64,000 nt of DNA from Xylanibacter oryzae DSM 17970 (lineage in GTDB: Bacteria > Bacteroidota > Bacteroidia > Bacteroidales > Bacteroidaceae). The number at the start of each line of letters is the position of its first letter. Positions within the stretch are counted from its first letter, which is position 1. Positions 1-8,499 of this stretch are shown one piece after another. The position numbers and the translations under genes are program-made. The notes under the pieces are model-generated. The model was not told the DNA's origin, did not search any database, and was given only the letters and a program-made list of their open reading frames with translations. Where the stretch lies: the NCBI RefSeq assembly GCF_000585355.1, contig NZ_KK073873.1, positions 2,895,703 through 2,959,702 of the forward strand, read 5' to 3'.

Positions 1-1
1 C

Positions 2-2164
2 GCTTTTTATCAGCGATTGTTCAGAGAGTCTATAAGATTCAGAAACGAATTGGTAGCTGAAGAACTTGAGATAGCTGATAATGGATTTGAGAGTGTAATA
101 GACGATATCAATCCTGAGACACTGAACATAAAGAAGATGGACAATATGTTCTATCACAATTATCTATATCCCGAAATTGACGCAATCACAAGTCCATTAC
201 AGCATATGTCGAAGTTGGAGAGGGCTTATTATTGCACAATGATGACTTTTGTATACCGAGAACAACGTGTTGCCAAGGTTGGATCTCAAGAGGGTGTCAA
301 TAATTGCAACGCCGACATATGGAATATGCCTTTATCCGAGAAGAAAGAGACAGGTAATATATATACCGGACTGAATATAATCAGAAAGGAGAGGAGTTCC
401 GACTTTAACGGATATGACCTTATCACGCTGGCTGTGCCTGATCAGGGCGAAGACTTCCTTCCTAATTTCAGAACAGGTGATATGGTATACCTTTATTCAT
501 ATAGAGAGAATGAGGAGCCTGATGCACGAAAGAATATACTATATAAAGGTATAATTAAGGATATGTGCACAGACCAACTGACTGTCTATCTTAATGATGG
601 TCAGCAAAACCAGAATGTGATAGAATCATGTATGTATAATATTGACGGTAAACATTCTGCAGTATTTGCAATAGAACATGGAGGATCTGATTCTTCAACT
701 AGTGGAGCCGTGCGGTCGTTGCATGATTTTATCACTGCAGAGAGTGGACGTAAAGATTTGCTTATGGCTCAGCGTGAGCCTCGACAAGATAAGTCTCTGC
801 AATTGTCAAGAAGCTATAATGAAAATTATAATGAGATCCTGCTCAAGGCAAAACAAGCCATGGATTACTTCTTGCTGATAGGTCCTCCAGGTACAGGAAA
901 AACATCTATGGCAATAAGGTTTCTTGTGGAAGAAGAACTGACAGACAGCAATTCGAGTATATTACTGACAGCTTACACCAATAGGGCAGTTGATGAGATA
1001 TGCTCTATGCTGAATGATGCCGGTTGCGACTTCCTTAGAATTGGCAACGAATACAGTTGTGACCCGAGATTCAGAAATAATCTCATTGATAAAGCTATTG
1101 ATGACTGTCCTAAACTTAGCAACATACGTAGCAAGATTATTAATTCGCGTATAATAGTAGGCACAACGTCAATGCTTGTATCAAAACCATACATATTTAA
1201 TATTAAGCGTTTCTCTCTGGCTATTGTTGATGAGGCATCACAGATCCTCGAACCTAATATAATAGGTATACTGTCTGCTCATTATAATGAGAACCTTGAC
1301 GGACAAACGGTGTTACGCAATTGCATTCGTAAATTTATTCTGGTCGGTGATTATAAACAGTTGCCGGCTGTAGTGCAACAGAGCGAGAAAGATTCGGCTG
1401 TAAGTGATCCTCTATTGAAAGAAATACACATTACAGATTGCCGCAATTCGCTATTTGAAAGATTGATACGCACTGAAGATAGTGCAGGCAGACAAGACTT
1501 TGTCGGAATATTGCACAAACAGGGAAGGATGCATCCTGATATAGCTGAGTTCCCTAATAAGATGTTTTACTTCCGTGAGAGACTTGAACCAGTTCCATGT
1601 CCTCACCAGACAGAAACAGAACTTCACTACGACTTGCCTGCACAAGATGAAATGGATAGTATACTGCAGCACAATAGAATGATATTCATTCCTTCTGATT
1701 TTTGCAAGACACCTGACATTTCAGAAAAAGTAAATCAAGATGAAGCACGTATCGTAACTGATACCCTGCAACGTATTCATCGATTCTATGGAGAAAAGTT
1801 CGACCCTGTCAAGTCTGTTGGCGTAATAGTGCCATACCGCAATCAGATAGCCATGATAAGAAAAGAAATTGAAAAATTAGGTATACCCGAACTGTTGGAT
1901 ATGTCCATAGATACTGTAGAAAGATATCAGGGTAGTCAGAGAGATGTTATTATCTATTCGTTCACAATACAGAATTACTACCAACTTGATTTTCTTACCG
2001 GCAACAGCTTTGTAGAAGACGGACACATCATAGACCGCAAGCTGAATGTGGCAATAACAAGAGCTAGAAAGCAAATGATAATTACGGGCAATCCAAAAAT
2101 ACTTTCAGGCAATGCCATTTTTAAAAGTCTCATCGAATTCATTGAGACGAAAATGAAAATATAA
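2..2164 (+). CDS. SF1 (UPF1/DNA2-like) AAA helicase, 5'-truncated
   Basis: C-terminal part of a superfamily 1 DNA/RNA helicase. The frame is open to the left edge, and the first possible start inside the window is a TTG at 17, so the true start probably lies outside. Counted from that TTG (715 residues), the Walker A motif GPPGTGKT is at 289-296 and the Walker B DEAS at 405-408. Motif III-like VGDYKQLPAV follows, and the C-terminal half carries VERYQGSQRDV and LNVAITRARKQ, the motif V/VI signature of UPF1/DNA2-type helicases. ATP-driven unwinding of nucleic acid in the cytoplasm is expected. The region before Walker A matches nothing I recognise and could be a nuclease or accessory domain continuing leftward. 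The fold is secure; the exact cellular role is not. Confidence 0.85.
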   Translation, partial: AFYQRLFRESIRFRNELVAEELEIADNGFESVIDDINPETLNIKKMDNMFYHNYLYPEIDAITSPLQHMSKLERAYYCTMMTFVYREQRVAKVGSQEGVNNCNADIWNMPLSEKKETGNIYTGLNIIRKERSSDFNGYDLITLAVPDQGEDFLPNFRTGDMVYLYSYRENEEPDARKNILYKGIIKDMCTDQLTVYLNDGQQNQNVIESCMYNIDGKHSAVFAIEHGGSDSSTSGAVRSLHDFITAESGRKDLLMAQREPRQDKSLQLSRSYNENYNEILLKAKQAMDYFLLIGPPGTGKTSMAIRFLVEEELTDSNSSILLTAYTNRAVDEICSMLNDAGCDFLRIGNEYSCDPRFRNNLIDKAIDDCPKLSNIRSKIINSRIIVGTTSMLVSKPYIFNIKRFSLAIVDEASQILEPNIIGILSAHYNENLDGQTVLRNCIRKFILVGDYKQLPAVVQQSEKDSAVSDPLLKEIHITDCRNSLFERLIRTEDSAGRQDFVGILHKQGRMHPDIAEFPNKMFYFRERLEPVPCPHQTETELHYDLPAQDEMDSILQHNRMIFIPSDFCKTPDISEKVNQDEARIVTDTLQRIHRFYGEKFDPVKSVGVIVPYRNQIAMIRKEIEKLGIPELLDMSIDTVERYQGSQRDVIIYSFTIQNYYQLDFLTGNSFVEDGHIIDRKLNVAITRARKQMIITGNPKILSGNAIFKSLIEFIETKMKI

Positions 2165-2180
2165 AAATATTTAGGGCATA

Positions 2181-2204
2181 AAAAAAGGGGCTCCGCTGAG
2201 TCCC
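2181..2204 (-). terminator. intrinsic terminator for the cyuA-dsbD transcript
   Basis: On the minus strand a 7-bp stem with one mismatch (GGGACTC / GAGCCCC, loop AGCG) is followed by seven T. It lies about 140 nt past the dsbD stop and would end leftward transcription. Confidence 0.6.
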
Positions 2205-2240
2205 AACCTTTTGTTAACCTTAAATCTAATACTATGAAAA

Positions 2241-2277
2241 ACACGATGCAAAGATATTACAAATCTTGGCATCGTGT
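2241..2277. other. inverted repeat upstream of the terminator (possible small RNA or leader)
   Basis: A 14-bp stem with one mismatch and a 9-nt loop (arms 2241-2254 and 2264-2277). The left arm contains a minus-strand TATCTTTG (2249-2256), a perfect Bacteroidetes -7 box, but I see no TTTG at the -33 distance. On the plus strand a 28-codon frame (2234-2320) runs through it. It may be a promoter for a short RNA ending at the 2181-2204 terminator, or simply 3'-UTR structure of dsbD. Confidence 0.35.
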
Positions 2278-2344
2278 AGCATGTTTATCAATTTATTTTT
2301 TAAAAGAGGCCCTTTTTTGATTTAAATCAATTATCTTAACAAAT

Positions 2345-4387
2345 CTATTTCTTATAATTGTCTAATCCTTGATTCAGGAACTTCATATAATGATCGATAT
2401 TCTCATCATAACTGTAAGATTTGGCGAGTAAATTACCATGGTTGTCTAATGCTACATAAAATGGCTGAGCATTAGCCCCGAACTTACTTCTCTGTAGATA
2501 ACTCCACTTGTCACCTACTGTACGAAGTGTACGTTTTTCTCCATTCTCAGTTATCTCTATTGGCTTAGCCAATTTGGTTTTGTCATCTACATATAGAGAA
2601 ATCAGGACATAATCTTTAGTCAGTTTCTCTGCTACAGAAGGATCTGTCCATACAGCAGCCTCCATCTTACGACAGTTAACACATCCAAATCCTGTGAAGT
2701 CTACGATAACAGGTTTGCCTTCGGCAGCGGCTGCAGCCATACCTTCTTCATAATTTGTATATTTAGCTCTTACCTCACCCTTACTTAGATTGAAGTCTTG
2801 TGTGTTCATAGGTGGTGCAAAAGCACTAATTGCTTTGCATGGTGCGCCCCATAGTCCTGGAATCATATATACAGCGAATGCAATCGATACAAGTCCTAAC
2901 ATGATGCATGGTACAGGCATCGGTTTATCTTCTCCACCGGCCAAGTCACTCTGAAACTTAAGTTTACCGATAAGATATAGACCTAGCATACCGAATATTA
3001 CAATCCATAGTGCCAAGAATACTTCACGATCCATCAGGTGCCATCCATAAGCAAGGTCTGCTACAGAGAAAAATTTCAGTGAGAAAGCCAACTCTATGAA
3101 ACCTAATACAATCTTTATGGTGTTCATCCATGAACCAGACTTTGGTGCAGATTTTAACCATGTAGGGAACATTGCAAAGAGTGTAAATGGCAAAGCAAGA
3201 GCAAGAGCGAATCCGAACATTCCAATTGCCGGTGCGGCAATGTTACCGGTTGACGAAACTCCTACTAGCAAGAAACCTATTATTGGACCAGTACATGAGA
3301 ATGATACAAGTGTAAGGGTGAATGCCATAAGGAAGATACTTAGTAAGCCACTTGTTGTAGATGCCTTACTGTCTACTGAATTGCTCCATGAAGATGGTAG
3401 AGTGATCTCAAACCATCCAAAGAATGATACCGCAAAGACAATAAGCAACAGGCAGAATAGTATATTAAATACAGCACTGGTAGCCAAAGCGTTTAGCGAA
3501 CTGGCACCGAATATGGCCGTAATCGCAAGCCCTAAAGCTAAGTAAATCACCACAATAGATATACCATATGTAATAGCGTCTCGTATACCACGTTTTTTGT
3601 CTTTGTTACGTTTTAGGAAGAAACTAACAGTCATCGGTATAATAGGCCATACACATGGAGTGAACAAAGCTAAAAGTCCTCCGATGAATCCCATAAAGAA
3701 TATGTACATCCAAGAGTGATTGCTGTTGTTATCATTACCATTAAACTGTTGCATCTCTTTTATGACAGGTTTCCACAAGTCACTCTTTGCAACTATTGTT
3801 GATGTATCACGAGCAACACTATCTGTTTTAACTACATTTGCAGTCATTGCTGTATCTGTATTAGCCGTAGTTGTATTATCTACGTCAGCTGCCGTTTTGT
3901 CGTCAGTAGGTTGTGGCGCGTCTGCAGGACCTTTGCCGCTGTAGTTGAATTCTACAGATGTAGGAGGCATACAGCTTTGGTCGTTACAAGCGCCATATTC
4001 CAAGTAGCCTTTTATATTATATGTTTTTGCTGTGATTTTAAACTTCTGTACAAATTGCACACTACCTTTAAAGTAACGTACTTGCATGTTAAATAATTTA
4101 TCGAACACGCTTATTTCATCACCGTGAGCTTTCAATCCACCAATTTTCTTTACTCCTTGGGCCTTATCCATATTTATAGTGGCAGATGTAGGACCGCCAC
4201 CGGCCATGTTAGTAGAATAGACGTGCCATCCTGAACCAATGGTACCGGAGAAAATAACGTCAACCTCTGTAGGAGAAACCTGATTCTGTTTTACAGTAAA
4301 ATGTACAGGATTTTGCATTTGGGCCATTACTGTAGTGGCGAACAACGCCAGCAGTAATGTAGTGATACTTGTCTTAATTGTTTTCAT
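2345..4387 (-). CDS. dsbD: thiol:disulfide interchange protein DsbD
   Basis: Inner-membrane protein that passes electrons from cytoplasmic thioredoxin to periplasmic oxidised thiols. The 680 residues have the full DsbD layout: signal peptide (about 1-22, ending VMAQ), an N-terminal periplasmic beta-sandwich domain with two cysteines (GACNDQSC), a low-complexity Asp/Thr/Ala linker, an eight-helix transmembrane domain with the characteristic FTPCVWP and FSCTGP cysteines, and a C-terminal thioredoxin-like domain with the redox pair C569-V-N-C572. It starts 22 bp after the stop of the cysteine desulfidase gene, so the two probably share the promoter at 5741-5772. The terminator at 2181-2204 would end the transcript. 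Nothing appears truncated. Confidence 0.92.
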   Translation of the reverse strand: MKTIKTSITTLLLALFATTVMAQMQNPVHFTVKQNQVSPTEVDVIFSGTIGSGWHVYSTNMAGGGPTSATINMDKAQGVKKIGGLKAHGDEISVFDKLFNMQVRYFKGSVQFVQKFKITAKTYNIKGYLEYGACNDQSCMPPTSVEFNYSGKGPADAPQPTDDKTAADVDNTTTANTDTAMTANVVKTDSVARDTSTIVAKSDLWKPVIKEMQQFNGNDNNSNHSWMYIFFMGFIGGLLALFTPCVWPIIPMTVSFFLKRNKDKKRGIRDAITYGISIVVIYLALGLAITAIFGASSLNALATSAVFNILFCLLLIVFAVSFFGWFEITLPSSWSNSVDSKASTTSGLLSIFLMAFTLTLVSFSCTGPIIGFLLVGVSSTGNIAAPAIGMFGFALALALPFTLFAMFPTWLKSAPKSGSWMNTIKIVLGFIELAFSLKFFSVADLAYGWHLMDREVFLALWIVIFGMLGLYLIGKLKFQSDLAGGEDKPMPVPCIMLGLVSIAFAVYMIPGLWGAPCKAISAFAPPMNTQDFNLSKGEVRAKYTNYEEGMAAAAAEGKPVIVDFTGFGCVNCRKMEAAVWTDPSVAEKLTKDYVLISLYVDDKTKLAKPIEITENGEKRTLRTVGDKWSYLQRSKFGANAQPFYVALDNHGNLLAKSYSYDENIDHYMKFLNQGLDNYKK

Positions 4388-4409
4388 TATATTTTTGTGT
4401 AATTGTTTT

Positions 4410-5708
4410 TTATAGTTTACAAGACGACTTATGTGTCATTATCTCAAGTACATACTTGTCTGTTTCATCCATTCCCTTGCTGCCTATCTGTGTAAGATTC
4501 CGTATGCTTTGGTCTACATCATCATCTATTATACCCTCTACAGATGTAACATATTTGTGCTGCATGGCAAGCATGGCACTCATCACGGCCGTTCCAACGC
4601 CTGTGGTAAGTTTGAGAGCGCAACTTGGTTTGGCACCATCGCATATCATACCGGTAAGATTGGCTATCATATTTTTTACAGAATATGATATCTGCTCGTA
4701 AGTACCACCCATAAGATATGTTATGCCACAACTACTGCCTGTAGATGCTACCACACAACCACATAGGGCGGATAATGCTCCAAGATTCTGCTTTATATAT
4801 ATGGCTGTTAGATTGCTGAGTATAAGTGCGCGTATAAGTTCTTCCTCCGTGTTGTGATTTTCTTTTGCAAAAACCACTACAGGCATCGTTGTGCATATAC
4901 CTTGATTACCACTGCCACTGTTGCTCATAACAGGTATCATTGCACCTGCCATACGTGCATCACAGGCACAACTTGTATCAGACAATACTTTAGAGAAGAT
5001 GCTATCACCCATTATACCCTTTCCCAGAGGACTACACATGGTCTTTCCCAACTCATGTCCGTAGTTTCCTTCCAGTCCCTTAGCGGCGGCATTCTCATTA
5101 AGACGTTTTGCCTCAAGTATGAATCTTATGTTATCAATATCTTCTGTTTTAGCAAATTCGTATACCTTATTTAAAGTGAGTTTTACAAATTCAGTATCCG
5201 TCTGATCAGTACAGCCCGCTTTATTGTCAAGCATCACCTCATTATCCTTACGCAGATATACAAAATCTGTATGATGCCCCTTGATGATGGCCTCAGATTC
5301 ATGTCCATCCCCAATACATCGGATAGATATAAAAAGTTTGTCCGGATCTTTTTCTTCAAGTGATATTTTAATTCTGTCTTCAGAGATAAACCTTTTACCA
5401 TCCTCGACAGATTTACTATTACATCCTTTAAGAACCTCAAGTTCAAGCTCTGATTTCCCTATCAGGGCACCTAGCGCAATTGCGATAGGCAAACCGATCA
5501 TGCCTGTTCCCGGGATGCCGACCCCCATAGCGTTTTTTATTATGTTTGCACTTAGTCTGGCTTCTATTCTTTCTGGAACTTCACCCAAAATCTCTTTTGC
5601 TTTTGCTACACATAGTGCTACAGATATTGGTTCTGTGCAACCGATTGCAGGAACTACCTGCTTATGTATAAGCTCTAAAATAGCTTTTCTTTCGTCTTCG
5701 TTTAGCAT
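4410..5708 (-). CDS. cyuA: L-cysteine desulfidase / UPF0597 (YhaM/CyuA-like)
   Basis: Member of the serine dehydratase alpha-chain-like UPF0597 family, whose characterised members degrade L-cysteine to pyruvate, ammonia and sulfide through an iron-sulfur cluster. The 432 residues match the family's usual length. Conserved cysteines are visible in GCTEP near the N-terminus, in SCACDAR, in the ALCGC...SSCGI stretch and in MICDGAKPSC. The frame extends 21 codons further (to 5771), but a good promoter (-7 box at 5741-5748) lies inside that extension, so I chose the ATG at 5708, which begins MLNEDERKA. The gene is first in a two-gene unit with dsbD, linking cysteine breakdown to thiol redox control. 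Serine/other amino-acid dehydratase activity remains possible. Confidence 0.85.
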   Translation of the reverse strand: MLNEDERKAILELIHKQVVPAIGCTEPISVALCVAKAKEILGEVPERIEARLSANIIKNAMGVGIPGTGMIGLPIAIALGALIGKSELELEVLKGCNSKSVEDGKRFISEDRIKISLEEKDPDKLFISIRCIGDGHESEAIIKGHHTDFVYLRKDNEVMLDNKAGCTDQTDTEFVKLTLNKVYEFAKTEDIDNIRFILEAKRLNENAAAKGLEGNYGHELGKTMCSPLGKGIMGDSIFSKVLSDTSCACDARMAGAMIPVMSNSGSGNQGICTTMPVVVFAKENHNTEEELIRALILSNLTAIYIKQNLGALSALCGCVVASTGSSCGITYLMGGTYEQISYSVKNMIANLTGMICDGAKPSCALKLTTGVGTAVMSAMLAMQHKYVTSVEGIIDDDVDQSIRNLTQIGSKGMDETDKYVLEIMTHKSSCKL

Positions 5709-5740
5709 ATAAATGCAATAAAATTGTATTTTTGTGACTG

Positions 5741-5772
5741 CAAAAGTATAAATAAAATTCACCACACGCAAC
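5741..5772 (-). promoter_or_regulatory. promoter for cyuA-dsbD
   Basis: On the minus strand GTTG (5769-5772), a 20-bp spacer and TACTTTTG (5741-5748) fit the Bacteroidetes -33/-7 pattern. Transcription would begin near 5734, leaving a leader of about 26 nt before the ATG at 5708. Confidence 0.65.
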
Positions 5773-5788
5773 TTTTTGTCATTAAAAA

Positions 5789-5820
5789 TTTGGTTTATTC
5801 GAAATAATTATATACTTTTG
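5789..5820 (+). promoter_or_regulatory. promoter for greA-HIT
   Basis: TTTG (5789-5792), a 20-bp spacer and TACTTTTG (5813-5820) match the Bacteroidetes consensus TTTG...TAnnTTTG. It lies back to back with the cyuA promoter and gives greA a long leader of about 120 nt. Confidence 0.75.
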
Positions 5821-5855
5821 CAAAAGTAAGGATTAAAACGGACATTATAGAAAAA

Positions 5856-5885
5856 GGATTCCGACATGAGAAATTGTCGGAATTC
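5856..5885 (+). promoter_or_regulatory. leader hairpin in the greA 5' UTR
   Basis: A perfect 9-bp stem (5858-5866 with 5875-5883), extendable by two pairs, is followed by a T/G-rich tract (TTTGTTTTG). It has the shape of a weak terminator or attenuator between the greA promoter and ATG. Function is inferred only. Confidence 0.4.
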
Positions 5886-5945
5886 TTTGTTTTGTTTTGT
5901 TCACCAAGAAATACTATATTAACTATAAAATAAAAAATTACAATT

Positions 5946-6410
5946 ATGGCTTACATGTCACAAGAGGGTTACGAGAAATTAGTAGCCGAGTTGAAACAGC
6001 TAGAGACTGTTGAGCGCCCTAAGGCATCAGCCGCTATTGCAGAGGCTCGCGACAAGGGTGATTTGAGTGAAAATTCAGAGTATGATGCGGCCAAAGAAGC
6101 GCAAGCGCATCTGGAAGACAAAATTAACAAGATCAAATTAGCTATATCAGATGCAAAGATAGTAGACACTTCACGTCTGAGCACTGATACGATACAGATT
6201 TTGTCTAAAGTTGATATGACTAATCTTACTAACAAGGCAAAGATGAGTTACACTATCGTAAGTGAGAGTGAGGCTAATCTGCGAGAAGGTAAGATCTCTA
6301 TCCATACTCCTATAGCACAGGGTCTGCTTGGTAAGAAAGTAGGAGACGAAGTAGAAATAAAGATTCCAAGAGGCACAATCAAATTACGCATTGACAAAAT
6401 TTCAATCTAG
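5946..6410 (+). CDS. greA: transcription elongation factor GreA
   Basis: Cytoplasmic factor that enters the secondary channel of RNA polymerase and stimulates cleavage of backtracked transcripts. The 154 residues are full length. The N-terminal coiled coil (about 1-75) carries the diagnostic tip motif GDLSENSEYD, whose acidic residues position the catalytic magnesium. The C-terminal FKBP-like domain ends in GDEVEIKIPRG. It is transcribed from the promoter at 5789-5820 after a leader containing a stable hairpin, and the HIT gene begins 3 bp after its stop, so the two are co-transcribed. Confidence 0.96.
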   Translation: MAYMSQEGYEKLVAELKQLETVERPKASAAIAEARDKGDLSENSEYDAAKEAQAHLEDKINKIKLAISDAKIVDTSRLSTDTIQILSKVDMTNLTNKAKMSYTIVSESEANLREGKISIHTPIAQGLLGKKVGDEVEIKIPRGTIKLRIDKISI

Positions 6411-6413
6411 ATT

Positions 6414-6815
6414 ATGGCAGACATTTTTTCAAAGATTGCAGCAGGCGAGATACCAAGTTATAAATGTGCCGAGAACGATAAGTTCTATGCATTTTTGGAT
6501 ATAAACCCTTTAGTAAAAGGACATACGCTTGTTATACCTCGTCGTGAGGTAGATTATATTTTTGATATGACCGACGACGAGTTGGCCGAGATGGTTGTTT
6601 TTGCTAAGAAGGTGGCTATTGCCATCAAGAAAGCTTATCCATGCGTCAAAGTTGGAGTCGCAGTATTAGGACTTGAAGTAGCGCATGCGCATATACACCT
6701 CGTACCTATGAATTCAGAAAAGGATATGATATTCTCTAATCCTAAGTTGAAACTCTCAGAAGAAGAGTTTCAAGAAATTTCCGGTAACATATACAAAGCT
6801 TTTACAGCTGAGTAA
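6414..6815 (+). CDS. HIT family nucleotide-binding hydrolase/transferase
   Basis: Small cytoplasmic histidine-triad protein of 133 residues, the normal size. The HIT signature is H91-A-H93-I-H95 followed by LVPM; the middle histidine is the expected nucleophile for purine nucleoside phosphoramidates or related substrates. The N-terminal half has the usual family features (FAFLDINPLVKGHTLVIPR-like stretch). It follows greA by 3 bp and is closed by a strong hairpin terminator. Substrate cannot be told from sequence. Confidence 0.93.
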   Translation: MADIFSKIAAGEIPSYKCAENDKFYAFLDINPLVKGHTLVIPRREVDYIFDMTDDELAEMVVFAKKVAIAIKKAYPCVKVGVAVLGLEVAHAHIHLVPMNSEKDMIFSNPKLKLSEEEFQEISGNIYKAFTAE

Positions 6816-6816
6816 T

Positions 6817-6858
6817 ATATAATAAAGGGCGGTATTTGAGTACCGCCCTTTATTATAT
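6817..6858. terminator. bidirectional terminator between HIT gene and manC
   Basis: A perfect stem of about 18 bp (6817-6834 with 6841-6858) with a 6-nt loop. Its GC core AAGGGCGGTA is flanked by A/T runs on both sides, so it serves both converging genes. Confidence 0.9.
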
Positions 6859-6868
6859 ATCTACTTTT

Positions 6869-7960
6869 TTATACAAAATCATCTCCCAGTTTTATCTGAA
6901 CTTCGTTTACATATTTACGTATCAATGCCGAAGAGTCTTCTTTCTTGCATATCAGCAATACATTATCCTTCTCAGCAACAATCGTATCTTCCAGACCATT
7001 AATGACAGCCAGTTTCCCTTTAGGAATCTTTATAACATTGTTATGGCAGTTCTCCATTATTACGTCAGAGTCTATTACGACATTCTCATCCGTACCATTA
7101 CTCATATTCTCATATATGGAGTGCCATGTACCGATATCAGCCCATCCGAAATTGCATATCATTACATACACATTATCAGACTTGTCAAGCACACCATAGT
7201 CTATTGATACATTAGGATATAGCGAGAAATGATCTTTGATAAATTCAGATTCACTTTCAAAGTCGAATTTATCTACAGACTCATCATATTCTTTCAATAT
7301 AGGTGGTAGAAAATTATGGAAGCATCTCTTTATGCACCTATTATTAGCAAGGAATAGACCCGTATTCCAATAGAACTCACCGTTCTCCATGAACATCTTT
7401 GCAAATTCACGTTCAGGTTTTTCAGTAAACGACTTTACCTTATACACATCTTCTGTATCAGATTTTTCACCTATCTGTATATATCCATATCCCGGTTCCG
7501 GGCGTGTAGGTTTAATACCCATAGTGAGCATACGTTCATTTTTCTCAACGAATTCGAATCCCTGTATGATATTCTTTTCGAAGACATCGTTATTAAAGAC
7601 AAGCTGATCTGATGGAGCTACAAGAATATTTGCATTAGGATTAATAGATGATATACGGTGGTTGGCCCAAGCCAGACTTGGAGCCGTATTTCTGTTTACG
7701 GGTTCATCTAGAATATTCGACTTCTGTATATCTGGCAATTGCTGTCTCACCAAATTCACATAATCTTGGTTAGTACTTATAAAGATGTTCTCTTTAGGTA
7801 TAAATTTAGTAAACCTGTCATAAGTTTGCTGTAATTGAGTACGTCCAGTTCCAAAGAAATCTATAAACTGTTTCGGGTAATTCTCACGGCTGCAAGGCCA
7901 TAGACGCCTTCCTTTTCCACCAGCGAGTATTACACAAAAATTGTTTTGTGGGTTGTTCAT
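6869..7960 (-). CDS. manC: mannose-1-phosphate guanylyltransferase
   Basis: Makes GDP-mannose from mannose-1-phosphate and GTP, feeding surface polysaccharide and GDP-fucose synthesis. The N-terminus carries the nucleotidyltransferase signature AGGKGRRLWPCSR followed by YPKQF. Family motifs FTEKPE, FYWNTGLFLA and the late DYGVLDKSDN and FGWADIGTW are all present. At 363 residues it is the short form without the C-terminal cupin isomerase domain of bifunctional enzymes, as is usual in Bacteroidetes. It stands alone on the minus strand; the stop lies 11 bp from the bidirectional terminator. I could not identify a clear promoter between 7961 and 8042. Confidence 0.93.
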   Translation of the reverse strand: MNNPQNNFCVILAGGKGRRLWPCSRENYPKQFIDFFGTGRTQLQQTYDRFTKFIPKENIFISTNQDYVNLVRQQLPDIQKSNILDEPVNRNTAPSLAWANHRISSINPNANILVAPSDQLVFNNDVFEKNIIQGFEFVEKNERMLTMGIKPTRPEPGYGYIQIGEKSDTEDVYKVKSFTEKPEREFAKMFMENGEFYWNTGLFLANNRCIKRCFHNFLPPILKEYDESVDKFDFESESEFIKDHFSLYPNVSIDYGVLDKSDNVYVMICNFGWADIGTWHSIYENMSNGTDENVVIDSDVIMENCHNNVIKIPKGKLAVINGLEDTIVAEKDNVLLICKKEDSSALIRKYVNEVQIKLGDDFV

Positions 7961-8042
7961 ACTATTGTTATTTATATTTGACCACTAAGTTAGATAATAT
8001 AAATGATATGAACAAAGATTTTAAGTTTTTTTCTACTAAAAA

Positions 8043-8073
8043 TTTGCAGGTTCAATTTTTATTAGTACCTTTG
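8043..8073 (+). promoter_or_regulatory. promoter for tRNA-Leu
   Basis: TTTG (8043-8046), 19-bp spacer and TACCTTTG (8066-8073) are a perfect Bacteroidetes promoter, 12 bp before the mature tRNA 5' end. Confidence 0.85.
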
Positions 8074-8085
8074 CACCCGCTACAC

Positions 8086-8167
8086 GCCCAGATGGCGGAA
8101 TTGGTAGACGCGCTGGTCTCAAACACCAGTGGAGCAATTCATCCCGGTTCGATCCCGGGTCTGGGTA
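8086..8167 (+). tRNA. tRNA-Leu (anticodon CAA)
   Basis: Cloverleaf with acceptor stem GCCCAGA / TCTGGGT (one G-U pair), a D-arm containing GGTAGACGC, an anticodon stem CTGGT / ACCAG with loop CTCAAAC (anticodon CAA, reading UUG), a long variable arm typical of class II leucine tRNAs and a T-arm CCCGGTTCGATCCCGGG. CCA is not encoded. Promoter and terminator flank it closely. Confidence 0.95.
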
Positions 8168-8175
8168 CAACGCTG

Positions 8176-8214
8176 AAAGCTAGGTAATTGATTATTCAAT
8201 ACTTAGCTTTTTTG
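8176..8214 (+). terminator. tRNA-Leu terminator
   Basis: An 11-bp stem (8176-8186 with 8200-8210, one G-U pair) and 13-nt loop, followed by TTTTG and a further T run. Confidence 0.85.
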
Positions 8215-8423
8215 TTTTTGCTCAACATTTTGGATATATCGCCAATAAGTTCATCTTACATATCAGCCGGCGTAGCAGTAATTCTCCAGCTACGCTATTT
8301 TACTTTGAGTCCGACATCCTTGCATGCACTTGCAAAAAAGCATTTATCTATTGTAACTTAGCCTATTTTCTTGAGCAGGTGATAAATTATATTTGTTACA
8401 AACTTAATCACTTTTTTAATATT
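8215..8423. other. non-coding stretch with a small hairpin
   Basis: No gene is seen between the tRNA terminator and the next promoter. A 7-bp perfect stem GCGTAGC / GCTACGC (8270-8276 with 8289-8295), followed by TATTTT, is the only structure noticed. It may be a second terminator or a short RNA. Confidence 0.35.
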
Positions 8424-8455
8424 TTTGTTTTTCATAAGAAATATATGTATATTTG
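8424..8455 (+). promoter_or_regulatory. promoter for the TPR/HTH regulator at 8500
   Basis: TTTG (8424-8427), a 20-bp spacer and TATATTTG (8448-8455). The expected start is near 8461, about 40 nt before the ATG. Confidence 0.7.
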
Positions 8456-8499
8456 CATTTAAATTTCACAGTAATACAAGTAAGTTGTGATTAATTGAT

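Noticed and set aside
3096-3545. 149-codon plus-strand frame
   Set aside because: Antisense to the DsbD membrane domain; composition reflects the reverse of hydrophobic codons.
5281-5712. 143-codon plus-strand frame
   Set aside because: Shadow antisense of the cysteine desulfidase gene.
5709-5771. 21-codon N-terminal extension of the cysteine desulfidase
   Set aside because: Contains the predicted -7 promoter box; family proteins begin near MLNEDERKA.
7948-8187. 79-codon plus-strand frame
   Set aside because: It runs through tRNA-Leu and its promoter.
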